Of a stretch of 21,548 nt of DNA, positions 14,027-21,182 are shown in pieces. The stretch spans positions 1-21,548 of the IMG/VR virus record IMGVR_UViG_3300025889_001100; one strand, written 5' to 3'. Source of the DNA: a virus. The position numbers were made by a program, and so were the translations under genes. Under the pieces are notes generated by a model. The model was not told the origin of the DNA, did no database searches, and was given only the letters and a program-made list of their open reading frames with translations. The number at the start of each line of letters is the position of its first letter. The first letter of the stretch is position 1.

Positions 14027-14478
14027 TAGAATAACCTCGCATACATATATTGATCAGAACCATCAAAACCAAATTTCTTCATTAAACCTTCTTCCTCTAA
14101 TCCTAACCATTTAGCAAATTTTAAACCTGTTGTATAGTTAGCTCTTATAGCAGTTTGAACTCTATTGATATTATTTTCTTTAGCAATTCTTGCAAAATCT
14201 TTCTTTATAGCTTTAGCGACTAGCAAAGGATGGTCTAAAACATCTTTAGTAGCTAGAACCCAACCTTCTGCAACACCATTCCAAACCATCTTCATACCTG
14301 CAGCAAATATAGGTTTGCCATTAATCATACCTGTAAATGCTAAATTATTTTGTTCTAGGTTATCTGGGTTTCCATTAAACTCCATATCTTTATCCATTAG
14401 TAAATGATTCATTTTTTGGTTCATAATATATCTTCCATGTTCACCTTTGTATTTAACTATATTTAATATTCTATCCAT
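14026..14478 (-). CDS. Internal virion protein, T7 gp13-like with GNAT-like fold
   Basis: A 150-residue protein in the gp13 position (T7 gp13 has 138). In T7, gp13 is needed for infectious particles. The sequence resembles an N-acetyltransferase (GNAT) fold: GMINGKPIFAAGMKMVWNGV (50-69), a helix with LLVAKAIKKDFARIAKEN, and RANYTTGLKFAKWLGLEEEG (112-131), the GNAT 'N-x-x-x-G-x-x-F-A-x-x-LGF' region. The acetyl-CoA-binding loop (Arg/Gln-x-x-Gly-x-Gly/Ala) is not visible, so a structural rather than enzymatic role is more likely. The ATG overlaps the nozzle stop by 8 bases and the stop overlaps the next start as TAATG. Confidence 0.85.
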   Translation of the reverse strand: MDRILNIVKYKGEHGRYIMNQKMNHLLMDKDMEFNGNPDNLEQNNLAFTGMINGKPIFAAGMKMVWNGVAEGWVLATKDVLDHPLLVAKAIKKDFARIAKENNINRVQTAIRANYTTGLKFAKWLGLEEEGLMKKFGFDGSDQYMYARLF

Positions 14479-16477
14479 CGTTTGTTTGAAGTTTAGGATA
14501 TAAAGATAGGATCGTCAAAGGTAAAGGTTGAGTTTGTCTTACAAATATAAAACCATCTGTTTCATAGTTGCCTCTAAATTCTATTTCTTTATCTCCAGTA
14601 AATACATTAATACCACTATCCATTGCATTAGCTGAAGATCTAAAAGGTATTCTTTCCATATTGTTAAGATCTGGTCCAACTTCAACACCAATACTTTCAT
14701 AAAGTCTAGCAGTGATTTCATATATTCTTTTTGTTTTAGATTGTGATGTACCATTCTGCGCACCAGCATCTATTCTCATTGTTTGTAATAATGATGTATA
14801 ACCTAATCCAACTTTAACTTTACTTGCAGATCTTTCTAAAGTTATTGATCCAGAGCTAACTGTTTTATCTGGATGAGTTGCGCCATCTGCTAATACTGAA
14901 ACTGTTTGACCTTCAAGATGAGCAAGACCAGATATAGTTGTAACTGCAGATCCGTCATAAGATAATTGTGAATCTAAAAAATTAAAAGATGTATCATCAC
15001 TCTCATCAAAATCATATTGATGAATAAATTCTACATATCTTTTTGTTGCACCATTAATAGTTCTTTTAATAATTACCCATGATTGATATTCAGAATCATC
15101 TGTAGGAATTGTAGCAATACTTTCACAAACTGCGTTACCACTTCCAAATGCTCCACCAAATATATGTCTATGCCAAGCAACAACTTGCTGTTCTCTTTGA
15201 TAAGTTAATCCAATTAACTGACCATCATTTCTTACACCCCATATAACTTGATTAGGTTCTTGTTGGTATGATAGTTGTTTAAATCCACCTTCTGAAATAT
15301 GTTCAGCAAGTATAGTTAAGTCTGGAGCAACATAACCATCAACATCAAAGTTGTAAGCTAGTTCTCTCATTTTTCTTCTAGCTCTTTGTAAAAAGATAGT
15401 TGCATTACCAACAGCTAAAGCATCTACATTTGCTGCGCCATTGTTAGATTGTTTTTTAATTAATATATTTGTAGGGGTAACAGCAACATCTGTTCCACCA
15501 CCACTAACTGTAAACTCACCACCTGCTGTACCAATAATTAAAGTTCTTGTTGATGTCATAAATCTAATTGCGTTTACTTGGTTAGATGCAATCGTATAAA
15601 TAATAGCATCATCGTCTGCAATAGTTCCGCCTCTATTCTCATCCATATTTTCATAATCACCAGATCTTGAAAAAAATATTGTTTGTGGTTGTGATAAGGT
15701 TGCTGCAAATACTAATCTTTGTTCAAAGAAAGTAACACATGAAGCATGACCTGTAGTATTTGAAAAAGCACCTAACGACCAATCTGTTGATGCAGTTGAT
15801 GAACCTGTATCTTTTATTATTTCCCATGTAACAACTGTAGCTGAAGTGTAAGCTGTAATTTTTCCATAACCATCTCTAAATCTAACTAATCTTCCAACAT
15901 CTGTAGTTACCCATAAACTTGCACTAGATGTTAAAACTCTACCTGTTCCTACTGTATGATGATCTGTATTTAGTGTTGTTGTTGTAATGTTGTCGTCTAG
16001 ATATGGACCATTAGTAAAATCTACATCTGTTAGTGTCCATGATGTATGACCTGTTCTTGATAATTTTTTTACTGGATGATTAGGATGACACACATACATA
16101 ACATCTGCTGATTGCGCATATTTAATATCAAATAGTTCTGCTTCTAAATATGGTGATGATATTTCATAAGCTGAACCACTAGATAATATTTGACCATTGT
16201 CTTTATAAAATCTTATATATTGATCTCCAAACTCTAACATATAAGTTTGTGCTGTAGAAAACTCAAAAGGAATTAATCTTGTTTCTTTAGAACTATCTTT
16301 TACTTCTGAAACAAACTGTGTACCAGATCTTCTTGCCGCACTTCCATGAGGAAAGATAATCATGTTCTCTAATGTTTTACATCCTGTAGGATATTTAGCT
16401 AAATCATTTCTACCATCTAGTCTTGGTGATAATTCTCCACCAGTAAAATTGGTTAATTGAACAGCAACTCTAGCCAT
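14471..16477 (-). CDS. Tail tubular protein B (nozzle), T7 gp12-like
   Basis: This is the nozzle protein at the end of the short tail; six copies form the tube and help hold the fibres. It has 668 residues, shorter than T7 gp12 (794). The family signature is at the N-terminus: LTNFTGGELSPRLDGRNDLA (8-27), then YPTGCKTLENMIIFPHGSA (29-47) and the basic ARRSGTQFV (47-55). The remainder is rich in beta strands with turn motifs such as VCHPNHPVKKL, VTFFEQRLVFA and IFFSRSGDYENM, as expected for its propeller-like body. The start lies 3 bases after tail tubular A, with AAGG about 9 bases before the ATG. The stop overlaps the next start in ATGGATAG. The identification is secure. Confidence 0.95.
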   Translation of the reverse strand: MARVAVQLTNFTGGELSPRLDGRNDLAKYPTGCKTLENMIIFPHGSAARRSGTQFVSEVKDSSKETRLIPFEFSTAQTYMLEFGDQYIRFYKDNGQILSSGSAYEISSPYLEAELFDIKYAQSADVMYVCHPNHPVKKLSRTGHTSWTLTDVDFTNGPYLDDNITTTTLNTDHHTVGTGRVLTSSASLWVTTDVGRLVRFRDGYGKITAYTSATVVTWEIIKDTGSSTASTDWSLGAFSNTTGHASCVTFFEQRLVFAATLSQPQTIFFSRSGDYENMDENRGGTIADDDAIIYTIASNQVNAIRFMTSTRTLIIGTAGGEFTVSGGGTDVAVTPTNILIKKQSNNGAANVDALAVGNATIFLQRARRKMRELAYNFDVDGYVAPDLTILAEHISEGGFKQLSYQQEPNQVIWGVRNDGQLIGLTYQREQQVVAWHRHIFGGAFGSGNAVCESIATIPTDDSEYQSWVIIKRTINGATKRYVEFIHQYDFDESDDTSFNFLDSQLSYDGSAVTTISGLAHLEGQTVSVLADGATHPDKTVSSGSITLERSASKVKVGLGYTSLLQTMRIDAGAQNGTSQSKTKRIYEITARLYESIGVEVGPDLNNMERIPFRSSANAMDSGINVFTGDKEIEFRGNYETDGFIFVRQTQPLPLTILSLYPKLQTNDG

Positions 16478-16480
16478 AGG

Positions 16481-17062
16481 TTAGTACCTTGAGTTTATAA
16501 ATGTAGAAGCTCCCATTACATCTGCTTGACCATTATCTGGATTAGTATTGTAACCTTCAGTAGCATCTACAAATCTAGCTTCTTTTAATTTATCTTGAAA
16601 TAAATTGTACATATTAGAAGCAACAGGATTAGATGATGTAACTGCGTATGCAATGTCAGCAGCTAATGCAGCAGATATTGTTTCTCTTAACAACTCATCA
16701 TATTGATTGGCATCTGTAATTCTTGCAACATATTGTATCTTAACTGTTCCATGGTTTGCTACAATTTTTCTTCCTTCAATTTTATAATCATAATCATAAT
16801 TTAAAATTGTAAGAACTCTCAAACAATCTGCAGGTAAAGTAAACTGATAACTAAAACCCCATGAAGGTGTTTCCGTATCTTTTGCAAGTTCAACTCTTTT
16901 AACTAAACAGTTCCAAGGATGAGATCTAAATAAACTATCTCTAACTTGTGTGTATCTTGCGTTGCAAAGTCTTGCGTTTTTTGAATCTTCTGTAAGTGAT
17001 AATATTGTTGACGCACCAAGTTGATTTAATGCTCCATTACAAATGTCTACTACTGATGCCAT
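16481..17062 (-). CDS. Tail tubular protein A (gatekeeper), T7 gp11-like
   Basis: This protein forms the ring below the portal that connects it to the nozzle and closes the channel after packaging. It has 193 residues, compared with 196 for T7 gp11. The N-terminal signature ICNGALNQLGASTI (7-20) is typical. It is followed by LCNARYTQVRDSLFRSHPWN (32-51), with the conserved RD-x-x-x-R-x-HPW element, and by FSYQFTLPADCLRVL (70-84). The C-terminal half is helical and Ala-rich. AAGGAG lies 4 bases upstream of the ATG and overlaps the stop of the 66-residue gene. Tail tubular B follows after 3 bases. The identification is secure. Confidence 0.95.
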   Translation of the reverse strand: MASVVDICNGALNQLGASTILSLTEDSKNARLCNARYTQVRDSLFRSHPWNCLVKRVELAKDTETPSWGFSYQFTLPADCLRVLTILNYDYDYKIEGRKIVANHGTVKIQYVARITDANQYDELLRETISAALAADIAYAVTSSNPVASNMYNLFQDKLKEARFVDATEGYNTNPDNGQADVMGASTFINSRY

Positions 17063-17063
17063 A

Positions 17064-17264
17064 TTACTCCTTTATAATATACTTTCGCCTTATCTGTCTA
17101 TCTTTTTCTAATGCAAAGATTTCTTCTGTAGTTCTTTCTTCTTTAGCATCAAAACCATAATGGTACTTACCATCATTTTTAAATCTGTCCACCAATACAT
17201 ATCTATAGATATGATCCCCTTTCTTAAAATGTAATACTGTTTTTAAATCTTTTATTTGTTTCAT
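17064..17264 (-). CDS. Small basic unknown protein after the capsid gene
   Basis: A 66-residue, strongly charged protein that I do not recognise. It has many Lys/Arg and aromatic residues (HFKKGDHIYRYVLVDRF, 12-28; KYHYGFDAKEE, 33-43) and a basic end. The alternating hydrophobic pattern in the first half suggests a small beta-sheet fold. The ATG lies just past the hairpin and has only a weak AGAG upstream, so initiation may be poor or depend on coupling. Its frame stays open upstream, without a stop, to 17345 inside the last codons of the capsid gene. A capsid extension by -1 frameshifting is therefore formally possible. A good ribosome binding site for tail tubular A overlaps its stop. Confidence 0.6.
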   Translation of the reverse strand: MKQIKDLKTVLHFKKGDHIYRYVLVDRFKNDGKYHYGFDAKEERTTEEIFALEKDRQIRRKYIIKE

Positions 17265-17270
17265 GCACTC

Positions 17271-17302
17271 TAGGGGGTTTCCACTCTCGCTTCCACCCCC
17301 TA
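17271..17302 (-). terminator. GC-rich hairpin after the capsid gene (T7 Tphi position)
   Basis: The arms TAGGGGGT (17295-17302) and ACCCCCTA (17271-17278) pair perfectly over 8 bp around a 16-base loop. This is exceptional in such AT-rich DNA and lies 12 bases after the capsid stop. T7 has its main terminator Tphi in the same interval. No U-run follows on the minus strand (the next bases are GAGTGCATG), so strong factor-independent termination is doubtful. Partial attenuation, 3'-end protection of the capsid mRNA, or control of the small gene starting 6 bases downstream are alternatives. Confidence 0.55.
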
Positions 17303-17314
17303 AAATTCTATTTA

Positions 17315-18178
17315 TTATGCTTCGTGAGCCTGTACTTCTACAACTTTAGCTTCTTCCATTCTAGTCGCACCGAATGCAGCAGAATAGTAAACTTGAGTTG
17401 CGTAGCCTTTGTCAGATCTTTCATCGATTCTAGCAGTAGAGTCTTTACCTACAGCTAATGCAACACCATCTTGTACGAAAGCGATACATTTTCTTTTGCT
17501 TGAAGCGATTGCTAGTCTGTTAGACACACAGAAATCAAAGCCAAGGAATGTATTAACATCTCCAGCAGCTAATGCTTTTACTGTGTTGAAATCACTTGAA
17601 GTTACTTCAGTAGTTCCTAATAGATCAGAGATCTGTTTTGGAGATACTACGATGTATCTTTTTAGTGAAGGATCAACATCAGCTAAATCAATGATTTCTT
17701 TTGCTTGTCTTAATTTAGCAACAGTTAAACCTGCAGTTCCAGATTCAACGATTTTTTGACCAGCAGGTAATGCAACAGCAGTACCACCAGCAACACCTGT
17801 ATCAGATGAACCGATTGCTGCAGTTAAGATAGCATCATCCATTGCTCTACCCATTGCATAAGCAGCAGCTTGTGCATAGCTAGAAGTAGGATCTACTAAC
17901 ATTCTTACTTTGTCTAGATCGTCTACAAGATCTGCGAACTCATAGTCAACAAGTGAAACTCTTCTTCTTGAGTGAGGAGTATCTGCTTGTGGAGTGTCAG
18001 AGTGTCTAGTTGATCTTACAGTTGCAGTTACAGAACCAATTTGGTCGAAGAAAGCATTCTTCCCTGTAACAGACTCAAGTCTCACTTTGTCTCTTAAAAG
18101 TGATCCTTTTTGTTGTGATAACATTTGTATGTTTGAACTATATTGTTCTACAAATGCTTTTGTTATTTCAGTTGACAT
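17315..18178 (-). CDS. Major capsid protein, BPP-1-related coat type
   Basis: This is the shell protein, expected to adopt the HK97 fold. Its 287 residues make it shorter than T7 gp10A (345). The sequence follows a coat family related to phage BPP-1 (Pfam Phage_capsid_2 as I recall it): an N-terminal helix with YSSNIQMLSQQKGSLLRD (13-30), AFFDQIG (42-48), the loop SDTPQADTPHSRRRVSLVDYE (60-80), DDLDKVRMLVDPTSSYAQ (86-103), AMGRAMDDAIL (108-118), and a C-terminal VYYSAAFGATRMEEAKVVEV. An ideal AGGAG lies 6 bases before the ATG, and two TAA stops stand in tandem. GC is higher than in its neighbours (26 of 60 bases in 17941-18000), as expected for a highly expressed gene. The capsid role is secure; the subfamily is less so. 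Confidence 0.93.
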   Translation of the reverse strand: MSTEITKAFVEQYSSNIQMLSQQKGSLLRDKVRLESVTGKNAFFDQIGSVTATVRSTRHSDTPQADTPHSRRRVSLVDYEFADLVDDLDKVRMLVDPTSSYAQAAAYAMGRAMDDAILTAAIGSSDTGVAGGTAVALPAGQKIVESGTAGLTVAKLRQAKEIIDLADVDPSLKRYIVVSPKQISDLLGTTEVTSSDFNTVKALAAGDVNTFLGFDFCVSNRLAIASSKRKCIAFVQDGVALAVGKDSTARIDERSDKGYATQVYYSAAFGATRMEEAKVVEVQAHEA

Positions 18179-18204
18179 AATTGTCTCCTATTATTTGTTA
18201 AGTT

Positions 18205-18234
18205 ATTATTAAACAAAATCAGAGGAGTTCTCAA
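18205..18234 (-). promoter_or_regulatory. Candidate sigma70-type promoter before the capsid gene
   Basis: The largest intergenic gap (100 bases) precedes the capsid gene. It contains TTGAGA (18229-18234), an 18-base spacer and AATAAT (18205-18210), each one mismatch from the TTGACA and TATAAT consensus. Transcription would start near 18198, about 20 bases before the capsid ATG. A separate boost for the most abundant structural protein would make sense. In such AT-rich DNA, matches of this quality arise by chance, and a phage-polymerase promoter could be used instead. Confidence 0.3.
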
Positions 18235-18260
18235 AAAAATTTGGCTTCTCTTGCATTTAA

Positions 18261-18280
18261 AGTCTGTTAGACTAGAGTCT
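18261..18280 (-). repeat. Overlapping inverted repeats after the 60-residue gene
   Basis: On the minus strand the segment reads AGACT-CT-AGTCT-AAC-AGACT. The middle arm can pair with either the left or the right copy, so two hairpins with 5-bp stems exclude each other. The repeat begins at the stop codon of the 60-residue gene. No U-run directly follows; a seven-T run occurs about 20 bases later. It could be a weak attenuator or an RNA processing site, or chance in a short AT-rich gap. Confidence 0.4.
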
Positions 18281-18461
18281 ATTCCTTCTTGTCAGTAAGG
18301 TGCTTACGCATTGTCTTACTTTTGTTAGCCGAATTTTCATTCGGCTTACAAACCCATTTATAATATTCTTCGCAGATTGGCAAGGGATTAGATTTTTGAT
18401 TTTCTGATCCACTCTCTACAACAATACGAAGTATTTCTAATCTTAATTCTTTGTTATCCAT
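18279..18461 (-). CDS. Small unknown protein between scaffold and capsid genes
   Basis: A 60-residue protein with no function I can assign. It starts with a charged helix (ELRLEILRIVVE, 5-16), then a Pro-containing turn and CEEYYKWVC (30-38), and ends in a basic Lys/Ser/Asn-rich tail. Small proteins with a 'LRLEAL' start and an aromatic YxWV element occur near head genes of other phages, so I believe the gene is real. The two Cys seven residues apart could be chance. The ATG overlaps the scaffold stop in ATGGATAA, so translation is probably coupled to scaffold. The stop lies at the edge of the inverted repeat at 18261-18280. Confidence 0.65.
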   Translation of the reverse strand: MDNKELRLEILRIVVESGSENQKSNPLPICEEYYKWVCKPNENSANKSKTMRKHLTDKKE

Positions 18462-19329
18462 TAAGCATTGTTCTTAAAGTAAACACTTGCTGAACTACTT
18501 TGTCATGATCTGGGTGACCTTTATTCCAATATGGACCATCCCTGTCATTAACAATTTTACTTATTTCAGCTTCGTAGTCTGTACCTTTGTCAACATTTTC
18601 GCTTTCAGTACCAATTAATTTATCTTCAGATAAAAGATTAGCAATGTTAGCAAAGCCTTTTATAACATCAGGATGATCTCCAACTCTTGTACCATCTTTA
18701 AGTTCTAAATTTAAAATGTCTCCATTCATATTTGCTTTTGCTACAGCTCCTGCTTTCTTAATATTATCCTCATAAGATCTACCCCACTCTTTACGAAGTT
18801 CAGCTTCTGCATTTGCTTGTGCAGTTTCTGTATCTACTCTTGCTTGTTGAGCAGAACCTTCCATAGAGTTCTTATAGTATTCAAGAATACCTTGAGCTTG
18901 TTTATTATTTAAACCTAGCTTGTGAGCATTTTCTGCAAAAGATTTAACTGCACCTTCATCTAATGGTACAACATCTGATTTAGCTTCTAGTTTATATTTA
19001 TCTGGTGACTCTGGTCTACCTAGCTTTCCATAAACTTCATTCCACTGATCATCAGTTGAGTTTTCATTAGGCACTGCAACTTTATCTTGACCAATCATTC
19101 TAGTTGCGTTGATGTAGCTTTTTGCTAACGCATCTATTTCTGTAAATTTAGAAATGTTAGGATCGTTTCTAAACTCTTCAGAGATTGTTTCTTTCCAAGA
19201 TTTAGCAACAGTTGGTTGCTCTGTTGTTGTAGAACTAACCGCTTGTTCTGTTTGTTTAGGAGTGTCTGTAGTAGTTTGTGTTGTCTCTGCTACAGGCACA
19301 TCAGTTTGTGTTATCTGTTCATTTGACAT
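18454..19329 (-). CDS. Capsid assembly scaffolding protein, T7 gp9-like
   Basis: This protein guides assembly of the capsid shell and leaves before or during DNA packaging. It has 291 residues, compared with 307 for T7 gp9. Typical traits are a Thr/Gln-rich disordered N-terminus (1-43), acidic composition, a long predicted helical middle (125-200, e.g. QARVDTETAQANAEAELRKE), and the C-terminal motif PYWNKGHPDHDKVVQQV (266-282) seen in scaffolds of this class. That C-terminus normally contacts the capsid protein. An AGGAG site lies 7 bases before the ATG, the clearest in this part of the operon. The gene overlaps the Bbp19-type gene upstream by 11 bases and the 60-residue unknown downstream by 8, as expected for coupled head genes. 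Confidence 0.92.
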   Translation of the reverse strand: MSNEQITQTDVPVAETTQTTTDTPKQTEQAVSSTTTEQPTVAKSWKETISEEFRNDPNISKFTEIDALAKSYINATRMIGQDKVAVPNENSTDDQWNEVYGKLGRPESPDKYKLEAKSDVVPLDEGAVKSFAENAHKLGLNNKQAQGILEYYKNSMEGSAQQARVDTETAQANAEAELRKEWGRSYEDNIKKAGAVAKANMNGDILNLELKDGTRVGDHPDVIKGFANIANLLSEDKLIGTESENVDKGTDYEAEISKIVNDRDGPYWNKGHPDHDKVVQQVFTLRTMLNG

Positions 19330-19555
19330 TTTTATTCTCCTTTTGCAGCATTTGTTTTATAAATAGAAGTACACTGCGTTGACCTTCCATATATGCACTC
19401 TCATGACTATCACCTTTTACATTAGTGGTAGAATGATAATGACATCTTTTTTCTAAATCAGATAAGACTTGTTTGCCTTCTTCTGTATTAAAAATATATT
19501 GATAGTTGTCTCTTAATTTTTTTATTATGCTTTCCAGCTGTTTATTTGTTTCCAT
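19319..19555 (-). CDS. Bbp19-like small phage protein
   Basis: A 78-residue protein whose core YIFNTEEGKQVLSDLEKRC (20-38), followed by ESAYMEGQRSVLLFIKQML (52-70), matches the Bbp19-like phage domain as I know it: a 'phe-x-x-T-x-x-G-x-x-VL-x-x-L' segment and then 'EG-x-R-x-x-x-x-x-I'. The exact molecular role is not established. Members sit among portal, scaffold and capsid genes, so a head-assembly role is inferred. I chose the ATG at 19555, one base after the portal stop and behind a weak GTGGA. An in-frame ATG at 19573 would lie inside portal with no ribosome binding site and would add six residues. The 3' end overlaps the scaffold start by 11 bases. Confidence 0.8.
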   Translation of the reverse strand: METNKQLESIIKKLRDNYQYIFNTEEGKQVLSDLEKRCHYHSTTNVKGDSHESAYMEGQRSVLLFIKQMLQKENKNVK

Positions 19556-19556
19556 A

Positions 19557-21182
19557 TTATTCCACTTCAGCATTCGCTACAGCTTTAGCTTCTTCTGGTA
19601 AAGCCTTTGCTAGTGGTGCTATATCTCTCCCTGCTTGAGCTACTTGTTGTAGCTGTTGCATTTGTTGCATTTGTTCTTGTTGTTGTTGTGCTTGTTGTCT
19701 TTCAGCATTTAATTGTGATTGTGGTTTTAATATTTTTTGCGGAACACCTACAATGTCTGCCAAGTGTCTAACTAATTTATCCATATTGATATGATCAAAT
19801 ACTGGAGCAACATTTGATAGACTACCCATAATCTCAATAGCTCTCATGATTGATTGTAACTCACTAGACTTTTGTGCTTTAGCTAATGGAGATACATATT
19901 CAATTTCTACATCTTTACCTGATAAAAATTCTGGAGCTTGTCTGAATAAATTCTTTCTTAATATGATTGAGAAAGTTCTATCAATTAATGGTTTTAATAA
20001 TTCAGATTGTAGTCTACCTAATACTGGACCAAGTAATCTCATCTTCTCTTCGTTTCTTTGTATTACTTCTGTTGCTGTCATCTGTGGACCATTCTGCATC
20101 ATTAATTGATTTACATAGAAAGCATTTCTAATTGAGTTTCTTCTTTGCTCTTCCATGTTTAAACCTAGTGGAGTGTTTGCTCCAATGTTTAATGGTTCAA
20201 TTCTATCTCTAGTTCCTGCTCTGTAAAAATTTAAACCACCGGGGATAGTTCTTACCGGCAACATAAATCCATCATCTGGAACAAGTAAAGGTGGATCAAC
20301 TTGTTTCTGTGCAGACTTGATTGTAGTCTTTGACATTTCATTTAACATTTTAACATCAGGCAATGCTGTCATTGCTGGAGATCTACCATAGATTTCATGT
20401 GATGCTTTTAAGTATCTTGGTACTACAAATGGAAACTCTTTAAATCCAGATACAGATAATTCATCACCAGACTCTGCATCTAAATAAATAGATTCAAATG
20501 GCATATTAATTTTATCTTGTTTCTTTGGATTAAAATCAGATCTTGGATAAACAGCATGAAGTATTTCTACTTCTTCGTATGGATCTTTTTTTGCTTTGGT
20601 TGCAATGTTAATTGATATGTCGCCAAACTTTTGTATTGCTGCTCTTGCAGATATATGAAACTTTCTAAATACTGTATCGATTCTGCCTTTATCATTTTCA
20701 GCAATAAAGATTTCGTTAATGTGTCTTGTAGAAAATTTTAAAACATCTTCATCATCTTCTTCGATAAACATTGCTGCCGTACCAAAAGTAATTAGATCAT
20801 GATACAGTTCAAAAATTTCTTGTTGGAAGTTTGATTTATTAAATGCTGCATACATTGTTTCTGTTGCAGACTCTAACCATTCTTTTGCCTCATCCTCATT
20901 CTCCATATCATCTTGTTTAAATCTTAAAGAGAACCATGGTGTAGATGGATTAGTTAACATACCATGTAGTGATGCTGCTAATAGTTCTACTGATTGTAAT
21001 GGTGAACCATCAAAAATAAGTTCTGTTCTTTTGTCACCTTTAGATCTTGTTTTAGTTACATCAGCTTTTCTTGGTTGCATATAGTCTGCAACTTCTTGCC
21101 AATGACTTTCCCAATTTTGTCTTTGCGATTTTAATCTGTCAAATCGTTTTAATAAATTTTTTGCTTTATCTGTTTGCGCCAT
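19557..21182 (-). CDS. Portal (head-tail connector) protein, T7 gp8-like
   Basis: This is the portal: twelve copies form the ring at one capsid corner through which DNA is packaged and ejected, and to which the tail attaches. Its 541 residues compare with 536 for T7 gp8. Recognisable parts are the N-terminal helix with RQNWESHWQEVADYMQPRK (21-39), LLAASLHGMLTNPSTPWF (67-84), the core strand LITFGTAAMFIEED (130-143), YGRSPAMTALPDVKMLNEM (265-283), and the wing/stem motif QMTATEVIQR (367-376). Residues 488-517 are almost all Gln and Met, a low-complexity tail before an Ala-rich end. The start is fixed by the TAATG overlap with the preceding gene. Downstream, the Bbp19-type gene starts one base after the stop. 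The family call is very secure. Confidence 0.96.
   Translation of the reverse strand: MAQTDKAKNLLKRFDRLKSQRQNWESHWQEVADYMQPRKADVTKTRSKGDKRTELIFDGSPLQSVELLAASLHGMLTNPSTPWFSLRFKQDDMENEDEAKEWLESATETMYAAFNKSNFQQEIFELYHDLITFGTAAMFIEEDDEDVLKFSTRHINEIFIAENDKGRIDTVFRKFHISARAAIQKFGDISINIATKAKKDPYEEVEILHAVYPRSDFNPKKQDKINMPFESIYLDAESGDELSVSGFKEFPFVVPRYLKASHEIYGRSPAMTALPDVKMLNEMSKTTIKSAQKQVDPPLLVPDDGFMLPVRTIPGGLNFYRAGTRDRIEPLNIGANTPLGLNMEEQRRNSIRNAFYVNQLMMQNGPQMTATEVIQRNEEKMRLLGPVLGRLQSELLKPLIDRTFSIILRKNLFRQAPEFLSGKDVEIEYVSPLAKAQKSSELQSIMRAIEIMGSLSNVAPVFDHINMDKLVRHLADIVGVPQKILKPQSQLNAERQQAQQQQEQMQQMQQLQQVAQAGRDIAPLAKALPEEAKAVANAEVE
19644..19697 (-). repeat. Gln-rich codon repeat in the portal C-terminus
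   Basis: Eighteen codons (portal residues 496-513) encode Gln at thirteen positions, with scattered Met, Ala, Glu and Leu, from mixed CAA and CAG codons. It probably forms a helical or disordered extension beyond the portal crown. Mixed codons suggest selection for Gln rather than recent slippage. Confidence 0.8.

Noticed and set aside
14581-14769. Minus-strand open frame of 62 codons inside tail tubular protein B
   Set aside because: It lies in another phase within a well-recognised gene and has no sign of independent translation.
18233-18239. Terminator suspected from a seven-T run on the minus strand before the capsid gene
   Set aside because: No stable stem lies directly upstream; the nearest inverted repeat is about 20 bases away with 5-bp arms.
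19556-19573. Longer start (ATG at 19573) for the Bbp19-like gene
   Set aside because: It would begin inside portal with no ribosome binding site; the ATG at 19555 follows the portal stop by one base and fits the family start better.
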